Assembly (NCBI RefSeq): GCF_016809835.1
Contig: NZ_JAFBIL020000011.1
Span: 47,438 to 111,437 of the forward strand
Direction: 5' to 3'
DNA: 64,000 nucleotides
Source of the DNA: Massilia soli
Lineage (GTDB): Bacteria > Pseudomonadota > Gammaproteobacteria > Burkholderiales > Burkholderiaceae_D
Made by a program: the position numbers and the translations under genes. Each line of letters opens with the position of its first letter. Positions within the stretch are counted from its first letter, which is position 1. Positions 55,060-63,923 of the stretch are shown here, one piece after another. The notes beneath the pieces were generated by a model that saw only the letters and a list, made by a program, of their open reading frames with translations, had not been told where the DNA came from and made no database searches.

Positions 55060-55848
55060 ATGGAACTGCGCGATCGGGTGGCGGTAATTACAGGAGGGAC
55101 AGGCGGTATCGGTGCGGCGATCGCGCGCAAGTTTGTCGAAGAGGGCGCGCTGACGGCAATCATTGGCCACAGCGATGACGCCGGGCGCAAGGTAGAAGCC
55201 GAATTGAAGGCGCTGGCAGGGCGCCTCGGGACCGGAGACTGCAGCTATTTCCATGCCGATGTCGGCAACAGCGGCGAGGTGAGGGCGGCCATTGCGGCCA
55301 TTGTCCAGCAATGGCGGGCGATCCACGTGCTGGTCAACAATGCCGCCGTCATGGCGACCGGGCCCCTGATCGACATGCCGGAGGCGGAATGGGACCAGAC
55401 CGCCGCGGTCAACATGCGCGGGCCTTTCCTGATGAGCAAGTACGCGATCCCGCACATGCCGGAACAGGGTGTCATCCTGAACATCTCATCGGTGCACGCG
55501 GTGGCGACCGACACCCACAGCACGGCCTATTCGGCGAGCAAAGGCTGGCTCGAAGCATTCACGCGCGGACTTGCCCTGGAATGCTATGAGCGGCGCATCC
55601 GGGTCAATGCCTTGCGCCTCGGCGCGGTCGATACCGACATGCTCTGGAATAATCCGCACGTGAAGTCAGGCGAGGAAAGCATCGACGCGCACGAGGTTGG
55701 CAAGCCGGCCGAGGTCGCCGAAGTCGCGCTGTTTCTCGCTTCGCACCGATCGAGCTTTATCTCCGGAACCGTGGTCACTGCCGACGGCGGCCGTTTGCCG
55801 ATCCTGGGAAGCCAGGCGGCTACGCAGGCGCCGGGGCGCCGGCACTGA
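55060..55848 (+). CDS. Short-chain dehydrogenase/reductase paired with the GH1-like gene
   Basis: This 262-residue classical SDR has cofactor loop TGGTGGIG, NNAA in place of the usual NNAG, and catalytic Ser in NISSVHA with Tyr-Lys in YSASKGW. The C-terminal SGTVVTADGG is FabG/glucose-dehydrogenase-like. It has a 7-base gap to the GH1-like gene. A sugar or sugar-derived alcohol is a plausible substrate given the neighbour, but this is inference from context only. Confidence 0.9.
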   Translation: MELRDRVAVITGGTGGIGAAIARKFVEEGALTAIIGHSDDAGRKVEAELKALAGRLGTGDCSYFHADVGNSGEVRAAIAAIVQQWRAIHVLVNNAAVMATGPLIDMPEAEWDQTAAVNMRGPFLMSKYAIPHMPEQGVILNISSVHAVATDTHSTAYSASKGWLEAFTRGLALECYERRIRVNALRLGAVDTDMLWNNPHVKSGEESIDAHEVGKPAEVAEVALFLASHRSSFISGTVVTADGGRLPILGSQAATQAPGRRH

Positions 55849-55992
55849 CGGATTACTCTGAATTTACTGACCGATCGCAGCCTGCGATGAACTGATTGTC
55901 GTGATGGCTTGTCAATCAGGTTGGAGCTGGACACGGAGCGCACATGCGGGCCGGGCTTCAGCCGTTTCCAACACATTCTCAGGGAGATCGTC

Positions 55993-56592
55993 ATGAGCTA
56001 CATGAACAATGGCAGCAGCCAACTGGCCTTGTGCTTCGCACTGGCACTGGCACTGGCCGGTGTCGCTGCACCCGCATCGGCCCAGTCCGAACAAGCAAAA
56101 ACCGAGGCCAACGGGACGGACCAGGCCAGCCCGGCCACCCCGGGCCAGACCGCGCAAGGCGGGACCGGAACGTCCCGCACGGAGTCCGGCACCGGGCAAT
56201 CCGCACAAAAGGGCCAGCCTTCCAAGGACCGCGCGGCGGGCACGACGCCACACGTATTTGTGCTGATTCCGGTCGACCTGGCCGCACGCGAAGCATCGAC
56301 CAAAAGCGGCTGCTGGGCCAAGATTTACGATGGCGAAAATTACATGGGCGACACCTTGACCCTGACCGGTCCGATTTCGCTGGCGGATATGAGCGGCCCG
56401 TTTGGCCTGAACTGGGACGACCGGGTCAACAGCATCGAACTGGGCCCGAAGGCGATGATGACGGTGTACGACAATGAAGGATTCCGCGACCAGGTAGCGA
56501 TGTTCAAGGGAGGCCAGAAAGTGCCCGACATCAGCCGCAAGCTGGGATTCTTTGATGAATTCGCCTCGATCCGGATAACGTGTGCAAAGTAG
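55993..56592 (+). CDS. Secreted beta/gamma-crystallin-like protein
   Basis: This 199-residue protein has a signal peptide (about 1-29, ending APASAQ) and a low-complexity linker rich in Gly, Thr, Ser and Gln (about 30-80). The C-terminal beta/gamma-crystallin-like domain (about 95-199) shows a Greek-key opening CWAKIYDGENYMGDTLTL and a second repeat AMMTVYDNEGFRDQVAMF. The Ca-binding-type positions read DDRVNS and FDEFAS, degenerate relative to the (N/D)(N/D)xx(S/T)S consensus. I chose ATG 55993 with AGGGAGA 5 bases upstream. It probably stabilises or binds at the cell surface; enzymatic activity is not expected. Confidence 0.82.
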   Translation: MSYMNNGSSQLALCFALALALAGVAAPASAQSEQAKTEANGTDQASPATPGQTAQGGTGTSRTESGTGQSAQKGQPSKDRAAGTTPHVFVLIPVDLAAREASTKSGCWAKIYDGENYMGDTLTLTGPISLADMSGPFGLNWDDRVNSIELGPKAMMTVYDNEGFRDQVAMFKGGQKVPDISRKLGFFDEFASIRITCAK

Positions 56593-56698
56593 CATGCATT
56601 GCCCGGCCGGTGTTTGCCCGTCGGCGTCCTATGCCGCACGGGCAAAACAACGGATAATGGTGCCCAACTCATGTTGAACACTATTTTGGATATCCCCC

Positions 56699-58900
56699 AT
56701 GGAAATTAAGGTCAACTTTCTCGACAAGCTTCGCCTTGAAGCCAAGTTCGATGATTTCACGGTCATTGCCGACCAGCCGATTCGCTACAAAGGCGATGGC
56801 TCCGCGCCCGGTCCTTTCGATTACTTCCTGGCGTCGTCGGCCCTGTGCGCGGCTTATTTCGTGAAGTTGTACTGCTCGACGCGCAATATCCCGACGGAGA
56901 ATATCCGTCTATCGCAGAACAACATTGTTGACCCGGAAAACCGGTACCAGCAAATCTTCAAGATCCAGGTCGAACTGCCGGCTGATATCTCGGCCAAGGA
57001 CCGCGAAGGCATCCTGCGCTCGATCGACCGTTGCACCGTGAAGAAAGTGGTTCAAGCCGGCCCCGAGTTCGTCATCGAAGAGGTCGAGAACCTCGATGCC
57101 GATGCGCAGGCACTGCTGACGCTAAAGCCGGCAGCCGACGCCAGCACCTATATCGTCGGCAAGGACCTGCCGCTGGAGCAGACGATCGCCAACATGTCCG
57201 AAGTGCTGGCCGGCCTGGGCATCAAGATCGAGATCGCATCGTGGCGCAATATCGTACCCAACGTGTGGTCGCTGCATATCCGCGACGCCCACTCGCCAAT
57301 GTGTTTCACCAACGGCAAAGGCGCGACCAAGGAAAGCGCGCTGGCATCGGCGCTCGGCGAGTACATCGAGCGAATCAACTGCAACCATTTCTACGCCGGC
57401 TCGTTCTGGGGCGAAGACATCGCGAACGCCGCGTTTGTCCATTACCCGAACGAGCGCTGGTTCAAGCCTGGCCCGAAAGGCGCGATCCCGGCTGACATTC
57501 TCGACGACTACTGCCTGGACATCTACAACCCGGATGAGGAATTAAGCGGCACGCACCTGTACGACACCAACTCCGGCAACATGGCGCGCGGCATCTGCGC
57601 GCTGCCCTTTGTCCGCCAATCCGACGACGAGGTCGTCTATTTCCCGTCGAATCTGGTTGAGAACCTGTACGGCAGCAACGGCATGAGTGCCGGCAATACG
57701 CTGGTTGAGGCCCAGGTGCAATGCCTGTCCGAGATTTTCGAAAGGGCGGTCAAACGCGAGATTATCGAAGGCGAGATGGCGTTGCCGGACGTTCCGCAGG
57801 AAGTGCTGGCCAAGTATCCGGGCATTCTCGCCGGCATCAAGGGCTTGGAAGAGCAGGGTTTCCCGGTGCTGGTCAAGGACGCGTCGCTGGGCGGGGTCTA
57901 CCCGGTGATGTGCGTAACGCTGATGAACCCGCGCACCGGCGGCGTGTTTGCCTCATTTGGCGCGCACCCGAGCTTTGAAGTGGCGCTTGAGCGCAGCCTG
58001 ACCGAATTGCTGCAGGGGCGCAGTTTTGAAGGCCTGAACGACCTTCCGCGTCCGACCTTCGCCAGCGAGGCAGTGACTGAGCCGAACAATTTTGTCGAAC
58101 ACTTTATCGACTCCAGCGGCGTCGTGTCGTGGCGCTTCTTCAGCGCCAAGGCCGATTTCGATTTCGTGGAATGGGATTTCTCCGGCCACGGCGAGAACTC
58201 GAATGCCGACGAAGCGGCAGCCTTGTTCGGGATTCTCAAGGACATGGGCAAAGAGGCGTACATGGCGGTGTACGAGCATTTTGGCGCCACTGCATGCCGC
58301 ATCCTGGTGCCGGGGTACTCTGAAATCTATCCAATTGAAGACCTGGTGTGGGATAACACCAACAAAGCGCTGCTGTTCCGCGAAGATATCCTGAACCTGC
58401 ACCGTCTCGACGACGACGCGCTCGAGGCCTTGCTGGATCGCCTGGAGAACAACGAACTGGATGACTACTCCGATATCGCCACACTGATCGGGGTGGAATT
58501 CGACGAGAACACCGACTGGGGCCAGCTGACCGTGCTGGAGCTCAAGTTGCTGATCAATCTCGCGCTGGAGCAATTCGAGCCGGCACAAGAGCTGGTGCAG
58601 GCCTTCCTGCAATACAACGACAACACGGTGGAGCGCGGATTGTTCTACCAGGCGCTGAATGTGGTGCTTGAAGTGCTGCTCGATGCCGACCTGGAACTGG
58701 ACGATTACGCTGTCAATTTCCGCCGCATGTTTGGCGACCAGCGGATGGACGCGGTAATGGGCTCGGTGGACGGCAGCGTGCGCTTCCACGGCTTGACCGA
58801 GACGAGCATGAAGCTCGAAGGACTCGATCGCCACGCGCGCCTGATCGACAGCTACAAGAAACTGCACGCGGCGCGGGCACACACGCCGCCAACCGAATAA
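56699..58900 (+). CDS. OsmC-YcaO fusion protein
   Basis: This 733-residue cytosolic protein has an OsmC-like N-terminal domain (about 1-140) and a YcaO domain (about 180-560), then a helical C-terminal region (about 590-733). OsmC has the two expected cysteines, C50 in SSALCAAYF and C112 in DRCTVKK, suggesting peroxide or thiol chemistry. YcaO enzymes phosphorylate amide backbones with ATP; the ATP-site Glu-rich helices are visible as ALGEYIERIN and QCLSEIFERAVKRE. YcaO proteins make thioamides and azolines, or assist RimO methylthiolation in E. coli. No precursor peptide gene is seen nearby, so a housekeeping role is likelier than RiPP biosynthesis. Confidence 0.92.
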   Translation: MEIKVNFLDKLRLEAKFDDFTVIADQPIRYKGDGSAPGPFDYFLASSALCAAYFVKLYCSTRNIPTENIRLSQNNIVDPENRYQQIFKIQVELPADISAKDREGILRSIDRCTVKKVVQAGPEFVIEEVENLDADAQALLTLKPAADASTYIVGKDLPLEQTIANMSEVLAGLGIKIEIASWRNIVPNVWSLHIRDAHSPMCFTNGKGATKESALASALGEYIERINCNHFYAGSFWGEDIANAAFVHYPNERWFKPGPKGAIPADILDDYCLDIYNPDEELSGTHLYDTNSGNMARGICALPFVRQSDDEVVYFPSNLVENLYGSNGMSAGNTLVEAQVQCLSEIFERAVKREIIEGEMALPDVPQEVLAKYPGILAGIKGLEEQGFPVLVKDASLGGVYPVMCVTLMNPRTGGVFASFGAHPSFEVALERSLTELLQGRSFEGLNDLPRPTFASEAVTEPNNFVEHFIDSSGVVSWRFFSAKADFDFVEWDFSGHGENSNADEAAALFGILKDMGKEAYMAVYEHFGATACRILVPGYSEIYPIEDLVWDNTNKALLFREDILNLHRLDDDALEALLDRLENNELDDYSDIATLIGVEFDENTDWGQLTVLELKLLINLALEQFEPAQELVQAFLQYNDNTVERGLFYQALNVVLEVLLDADLELDDYAVNFRRMFGDQRMDAVMGSVDGSVRFHGLTETSMKLEGLDRHARLIDSYKKLHAARAHTPPTE

Positions 58901-58926
58901 TTGCAGGCATAGCAATAACGTATAAT
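58898..58926 (+). promoter_or_regulatory. Candidate promoter of the hybrid histidine kinase
   Basis: A perfect TATAAT (58921-58926) sits 30 bases before the kinase ATG. The -35 region is poor (TAATTG at 17 bp). There is no clear Shine-Dalgarno in the short leader, so the leader would be weakly translated. Confidence 0.4.
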
Positions 58927-58956
58927 CGAAGATCGTTTCCCACTCATGCAAAATCA

Positions 58957-61900
58957 ATGAAACAGTCCGGTGCCGCGTCGTTGCCCGTCTCAATGTCGTT
59001 CCTCGATAACACTGGTGAAATGGGCGATCTGATCGCCCGCTTCGACTGGTCTCAGACTTCCCTCGGGCCGATCAGCGCCTGGCCTCAGAGTGTCAAAAGC
59101 ACGGTCTCGCTGATTCTGCATTCGCCATTCCCGATCACGACGATGTGGGGCGACGAGGGGGTGATGATCTACAACAGTGGCTACGCCGAAGTGGCGCAGG
59201 ACAAGCACCCCGGCGTGCTCGGCATGGCGGTGCGCGCTGCCTGGCCGGAGGCGCATGAGTTCAATGACAACGTCATGCGGGTCTGCATGGCTGGGCAAAC
59301 GCTGCATTACGCCGGCCAGGAATTGACGCTGCACCGCAACGGTCGCGAGGAGCAGATCTGGTTCAATCTGGACTATTCCCCGATCCTCGGCGAAGACCAT
59401 GTGCCGGTCGGTGTGATGGCGATGGTGGCCGACACGACCAATGAGGTACGTGTCGAGCGTTTCCTGCAGGGTGAACGGACACGCCTGCAACAAATGTTTA
59501 ATCAGGCGCCCGGTTTCATGGCGATGCTGGAGGGGCCGGAGCACCGCTTCGTCCAGGTCAACGAAGCCTACCTCGAGCTGGTTGGCTACCGCGATCTCAT
59601 CGGCAAAACCATCGCCGATGCCTTACCCGAGGCGGTCGAGCAAGGCTTTGGGGCCCTGCTGGACAAGCTGTATGCCAGCGGCGAGGTGTATTCCGGTGTC
59701 GCCGTGCCGTTTTCGACCGTTGAAACGGCAAAAGCTCCAGCCGCAGCGCGTTTCGTCGACTTCGTGTATCAACCGGTACGCGACCAGCACGGCGCCGTGT
59801 ACGGCATTTTTGTCCAGGGCGCGGACGTCACAGCACGCGTGACCGCAGAGCAGTCGATGCGCGCCAGCGAGAAATTGTTCCGCACCTTGGCGCAGGCCTT
59901 GCCCAATCAGGTCTGGTCGGCGCCGCCGGACGGCATGCTGGACTGGTTCAACGATCGCGTCTATAGCTACTCCGGCCATCAGGCCGGCGATCTGGGCGAA
60001 GGCCGCTGGGCAAATATCGTACATCCCGACGACATCGATGCCGCGGTGTCGGCGTGGAGCCACGCGCTCGCCACCGGCAACACCTACGAAATCGAATTTC
60101 GCTTGCGGGACCACATGGGCAATTATCGCTGGCACCTGGGCCGCGGCATGCCAGTGCGCGACGACAGCGGCGCGATCACGCGCTGGGTCGGCACCAATAC
60201 CGACATCCAGGACCAGAAGCGCGCTGCCGAAGCGCTCCTCACGCTGAACGACAAATTGGCCGAACAGGTCAGCCAGCGGACCGCGGAGCGTGACCGCATC
60301 TGGCTGCTGTCGACGGAACTGATGCTGGTGGCCGACTTTGGTTCGCAAATTGTTGCCGTCAACCCCGCGTTCACAACCGTTCTCGGCTGGGCCGAAGAGC
60401 AGTTGATCGGTACGGCGTTTCTTGACCTCGTGCATCCCGAAGACGTCGCCTCGACCATGCGCGAGGTCGGTGGCTTGAGCGAAGGCCGCACGACCTTCAG
60501 TTTTGAGAATCGTTATCGCCACCGCGATGGCAGCTACCGTACCCTGGCATGGTCGGCCACGCCGGACGCCGGCTTTATCCATGCAGTGGCGCGCGACGTC
60601 ACCGCCGAGCGCGAAGCCGCGGCAGCCATGAAGCGCACCGAACAGGCGCTGCAGCAGTCGCAAAAAATGGAGACTATCGGCAAGCTGACTGGTGGTGTGG
60701 CCCACGATTTCAATAATTTGCTACAAGTGATCGCGGGAAACCTGCAACTGCTCGGTACCGACGTCGCCAACAACCCGCGTGCGCAGCGCCGCATCGAGAA
60801 CGCCATGGACGGCGTGCTGCGCGGCGCCAAGCTGTCCAGCCAGCTGCTCGCTTTCGGGCGTCGCCAGGCGCTCGAACCAAAGGTGGTACGCCTTGGACGC
60901 AACGTGGCTGCCATGGACGACATGCTGCGGCGTGCGCTGGGCGAGGCGATCGAGACCGAAACCATCATCCAGGCCGGGCTCTGGAATGCTTTCGTCGATA
61001 TTTCGCAGGTCGAGAACGCAGTCCTCAACCTGTGCATCAACGCGCGCGACGCGATGGCCGGCGTCGGCAAGTTGACCGTCGAGGTTGGCAACGCCAAGCT
61101 GGACGATGATTATGCGACTGCCCATCCGGATGTGACCCCGGGCCAGTATGTGATGATTGCCGTCAGCGATACCGGATCGGGCATGCCGCCTGAGGTGATC
61201 GCGCAGGCGTTCGAGCCGTTTTTCTCGACCAAGCCCGAAGGGAAGGGCAGTGGCCTCGGCTTGTCGATGGTGTATGGCTTTGCCAAGCAGTCGGGCGGCC
61301 ACGTCAAGATCTACAGCGAGGTCGGGCACGGCACGACCGTGAAACTGTACCTGCCGCGATCGCTCGAAGCCGAAGACGCCCTTGAGCCGGTCGACCTGCG
61401 CGAACCGACCGGCGGCAGCGAAACGATTCTGGTGGCCGAAGATGATGAAGGTGTGCGCGAAACCGTCGTCGAAATGCTCGGCGAGCTGGGCTACCGTGTG
61501 CTGAAGGCGCCGGACGCTACCAGCGCGATGGCGATCATCTCAAGCGGCATTCCGATCGACCTGCTGTTCACGGACGTGGTCATGCCGGGGCCGCTGCGCA
61601 GTCCAGACCTGGCACGCAAGGCGCGCGAAGCCATTCCCAACCTGGCGGTGCTGTTCACCTCGGGTTACACGGAGAATGCGATCGTGCATGGCGGCCGGCT
61701 GGACGCCGGTGTCGATTTATTGGGCAAGCCGTACACGCGTTCATCGCTTGCGGCCAAGATCCGCCATGTACTGGCCAACCGCAATCAGCGCATGGGAGCA
61801 ACACGCGACTTGACCCAAGCCAGGGCGCAGACCAGATTGGCGGTCAGGGAGCCGGCCGCGCTGAAAATCGTGCTGGTCGAAGACGACGACTCGCTGCGGG

Positions 61901-62205
61901 CAACGACGACGGAGCTGCTGCAACTGTTCGGGCATGCCGTGACCAGCGCGGCTACTGGTGAAGATGCGTTGGCGCTGCCTGAACTGGCGTTGGCCGACGT
62001 TCTGATGACCGACCTGGAACTGCCTGGGATGTCGGGCGAGGATCTTGCTGGTCAGGCACGCGCATTGTCGCCGCAGTTGAAAGTGCTGTTTGCCTCGGGA
62101 CGCAATACCAACACCTCGCTGGCAGACTCGACGATGCTGCTCAAGCCGTACGAAATCGGTGCGCTGAAAAGAGCGCTGGACGATTTTGCGGCAGCGGCCG
62201 GATAG
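58957..62205 (+). CDS. Soluble multi-PAS hybrid histidine kinase with two receivers
   Basis: This 1082-residue sensor has no membrane helices. About four PAS-like domains fill residues 20-560, with PAC-type ends such as ITRWVGTNTDIQDQK. The HisKA domain has phospho-acceptor H583 in GGVAHDFNNLLQ. The HATPase domain has the N box NLCINARDAM, G1 DTGSGMPP and GSGLGLSMVYG. Two receivers follow: D873 in LLFTDVVMPG and D1019 in VLMTDLELPG. There is no Hpt or DNA-binding output, so phosphate must pass to another protein. It is the HWE-unlike, FixL/'GGVAHDFNN' group common in Massilia-type genomes (memory). It is monocistronic, and a 310-base gap follows. Confidence 0.95.
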   Translation: MKQSGAASLPVSMSFLDNTGEMGDLIARFDWSQTSLGPISAWPQSVKSTVSLILHSPFPITTMWGDEGVMIYNSGYAEVAQDKHPGVLGMAVRAAWPEAHEFNDNVMRVCMAGQTLHYAGQELTLHRNGREEQIWFNLDYSPILGEDHVPVGVMAMVADTTNEVRVERFLQGERTRLQQMFNQAPGFMAMLEGPEHRFVQVNEAYLELVGYRDLIGKTIADALPEAVEQGFGALLDKLYASGEVYSGVAVPFSTVETAKAPAAARFVDFVYQPVRDQHGAVYGIFVQGADVTARVTAEQSMRASEKLFRTLAQALPNQVWSAPPDGMLDWFNDRVYSYSGHQAGDLGEGRWANIVHPDDIDAAVSAWSHALATGNTYEIEFRLRDHMGNYRWHLGRGMPVRDDSGAITRWVGTNTDIQDQKRAAEALLTLNDKLAEQVSQRTAERDRIWLLSTELMLVADFGSQIVAVNPAFTTVLGWAEEQLIGTAFLDLVHPEDVASTMREVGGLSEGRTTFSFENRYRHRDGSYRTLAWSATPDAGFIHAVARDVTAEREAAAAMKRTEQALQQSQKMETIGKLTGGVAHDFNNLLQVIAGNLQLLGTDVANNPRAQRRIENAMDGVLRGAKLSSQLLAFGRRQALEPKVVRLGRNVAAMDDMLRRALGEAIETETIIQAGLWNAFVDISQVENAVLNLCINARDAMAGVGKLTVEVGNAKLDDDYATAHPDVTPGQYVMIAVSDTGSGMPPEVIAQAFEPFFSTKPEGKGSGLGLSMVYGFAKQSGGHVKIYSEVGHGTTVKLYLPRSLEAEDALEPVDLREPTGGSETILVAEDDEGVRETVVEMLGELGYRVLKAPDATSAMAIISSGIPIDLLFTDVVMPGPLRSPDLARKAREAIPNLAVLFTSGYTENAIVHGGRLDAGVDLLGKPYTRSSLAAKIRHVLANRNQRMGATRDLTQARAQTRLAVREPAALKIVLVEDDDSLRATTTELLQLFGHAVTSAATGEDALALPELALADVLMTDLELPGMSGEDLAGQARALSPQLKVLFASGRNTNTSLADSTMLLKPYEIGALKRALDDFAAAAG

Positions 62206-62514
62206 CGGGCAAAAATAACGCACATAGGACAGGTCGCGGGCGATGCGCTCGTCGCGCTGCGGGGCGGCCGATCATATCTTGAATGCCTCCTTGATCGTTG
62301 CATTTGACGACACGAGTCGCGAGATGGCCACCGTCTGCAGTGACGCACTCACGTACAGCTACGCTAAGATTGATACTTGGTCTCATGAATACGCGACACG
62401 AGACAACCGACAGATCAAACATTGCTTCGTGATCGCCGGCCCCCCCCGTTCCGGAACTTGAAGCGGAAATTACCAAGCTGGGTAGAGAATTGGCCGAGCT
62501 CGGATGCGAAGTTA
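62206..62514. other. Intergenic region without a supported gene
   Basis: Short frames here have no family features. It holds a C8 run (62440-62447) and, on the plus strand, a frame from 62385 interrupted by TGA at 62430 that then encodes a short Glu/Leu-rich helix-like stretch (VPELEAEITKLGRELAELG). I see no promoter or repeat of note. It may contain a decayed gene. Confidence 0.5.
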
Positions 62515-62799
62515 CTAAGCCCGTAACGCGCGGTATGAGCCCCACAGCGACAGCACAGCCAGCAGTGGGTATATCAGCAGCAGATCGACCCGTATGTTGG
62601 CCTCAGGCGTCCGCAGGAGAATCACCCATTCCCACACCGCGTAGCTTGCCCAAGCCAAAGCAGCCAGCAACGGCATGTGTGATCGTCGGCTTACGTCTGC
62701 CGCCTGGCTTCTGCGCCAGAGGTACAACACCAGAAATAGCATTGCCACCAACGCACTGCGCCAGGGCTTACCGATCAACAGGGCCGCAATGGTCTCCAT
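62515..62799 (-). CDS. Small three-helix membrane protein
   Basis: This 94-residue integral membrane protein has three predicted helices: ALVAMLFLVLYLW (about 16-28), LLAALAWASYAVWEWVILL (about 44-62) and LLIYPLLAVLSLWGSYRAL (about 73-92). The connecting sequence RTPEANIRVDLLLIYP is a pattern I have seen in uncharacterised short membrane proteins of proteobacteria. Function unknown. The plus-strand frame over the same bases is a shadow. It is downstream of the PliG-like gene on the same strand, with a 26-base gap, and may be co-transcribed with it. Confidence 0.75.
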   Translation of the reverse strand: METIAALLIGKPWRSALVAMLFLVLYLWRRSQAADVSRRSHMPLLAALAWASYAVWEWVILLRTPEANIRVDLLLIYPLLAVLSLWGSYRALRA

Positions 62800-62825
62800 T
62801 AAGAATCACCAAGTCGATCTGAGCG

Positions 62826-63584
62826 TCAGCCGCCCTGAACAATGGCGTCCGAGACCTCGTATCGCTCTTCACCGATACGAATGATATTCAGGTCACTTTG
62901 CTTGTGTGCCTGGAGCGGGCTGCGATCAGCCTGGCTCTTGTCATACCCCACGGGGTTCCCGTTCTTGAAGAAGATGACACGCTGCCGCCCATCCGGGCCG
63001 GTGATGGTGACATTGGCATTGCCGCCGCCCTCACGCCGGACGCCGAAGTTGCACTGTCCCGTGGGCTGACCACCACCTGCGGAGCAGGGGAGTTGTCCGG
63101 TGGCATGGAAGTTGGTTCCGGGCACCAGGACATCGCCACTGGGAGGGCGCTGCGTTTGCTGTCCAGGGCTGCCTATGGCCATCTTCAACCGGAAAGGGGC
63201 CACTTCATTGCGGCGTGCAGCCGAACGCATCATGTAGACGCGGATTTTGTAGTCACCGTTTGCAGGCAACGTACCTTCGAACCGGTTGTCGTTCATCGAG
63301 CCATTGAACATGGCCACTTCAGTTTCACCAGGGGCCAGGATGTTGAAGTAGGTAGCTCCGTGCTTGGTAGTCATGCTGACGTTCATGTGCTGGCCAGCGC
63401 GTGCCCCGAGCAAGTAGTCCACGCTCTCGTAGCCCTTGATGCGGGATTCCACCGTGGCACTGTTGCTGCCCCGCTTAAACTGCACTCTCTCGGTACGCGT
63501 TTGGTCAGCAGCAAAGCCCGAACCCATGACAAGCAGCGCGCCAGCCAGAATCCAGAAGCGGCGGGCAAGGTGTTTGGTTTCCAT
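62826..63584 (-). CDS. Secreted PliG-like (g-type lysozyme inhibitor-like) protein
   Basis: This 252-residue protein has a signal peptide (about 1-26, ending GSGFAA). The N-terminal domain (about 32-140) matches the E. coli PliG pattern as I remember it: V-x-F-x-x-G-x-x-S-A-T, then IKGYESVDYLLGARAGQ, then LPANGDYKIRVYMMRSAARRN. A second, C-terminal domain (about 160-252) has CNFGVRREGGGNANVTI, PDGRQRVIFFKNG and the ending IGEERYEVSDAIVQGG, seen in many proteobacterial secreted proteins. ATG 63584 has GGGAGA 6 bases upstream. It would protect peptidoglycan from host or predator g-type lysozymes, if the inhibitor function is retained. Confidence 0.75.
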   Translation of the reverse strand: METKHLARRFWILAGALLVMGSGFAADQTRTERVQFKRGSNSATVESRIKGYESVDYLLGARAGQHMNVSMTTKHGATYFNILAPGETEVAMFNGSMNDNRFEGTLPANGDYKIRVYMMRSAARRNEVAPFRLKMAIGSPGQQTQRPPSGDVLVPGTNFHATGQLPCSAGGGQPTGQCNFGVRREGGGNANVTITGPDGRQRVIFFKNGNPVGYDKSQADRSPLQAHKQSDLNIIRIGEERYEVSDAIVQGG

Positions 63585-63650
63585 TGGACTTCTCCCAAGG
63601 TTGATCATGTCTCCACCCATACCACGGGTTGGTGTCGCCGCCACGCCGCC

Positions 63651-63923
63651 TTATTGCGGTTGAAAGTCATTGACTTGACCGGAGGCATTCACCGAACAAC
63701 TTGCACGGCGATGGCCCGTAGCCACCACGACTTCATAGTTGCCTTGTCCATAGCCGAACACGCTGACCGGAACTGTGCTACCAGCCGGAACGCGCCAGTA
63801 ATCATCGCCACGCGCTTTACAGGCATTTTGCGCGTTGGCGGGTGCGCCACGAACTAATACGCTATTGGCATAACGGCGATTATTCCGTTCGGTTTCTCCG
63901 GCCATATACCCTGAATGGTAGGG
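63651..63923 (-). pseudogene. Secreted-domain gene truncated at its 5' end by an IS element
   Basis: The remaining frame encodes about 90 residues with no signal peptide. The core NAQNACKARGDDYWRVPAGST, followed by GQGNYEVVVATGHRRASCSV, is a small disulfide-type domain (two Cys) usual in secreted proteins. The frame stays open upstream of Met 63905 (residues PYHSGY) to the junction with the IS-like end at about 63924, so the start and secretion signal seem to have been cut off. Met 63905 could give a cytosolic remnant. It lies just upstream of the PliG-like gene on the same strand and may have belonged with it. Confidence 0.55.

Noticed and set aside
56699..58900. OsmC-YcaO gene as part of a RiPP (thiazole/oxazole peptide) cluster
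   Set aside because: No precursor peptide, dehydrogenase or transporter lies nearby; neighbours are an unrelated secreted protein and a sensor kinase.
62490..62822. 110-residue plus-strand frame
   Set aside because: Pro/Ala-rich shadow of the small membrane protein on the opposite strand, which has a convincing hydrophobic profile.
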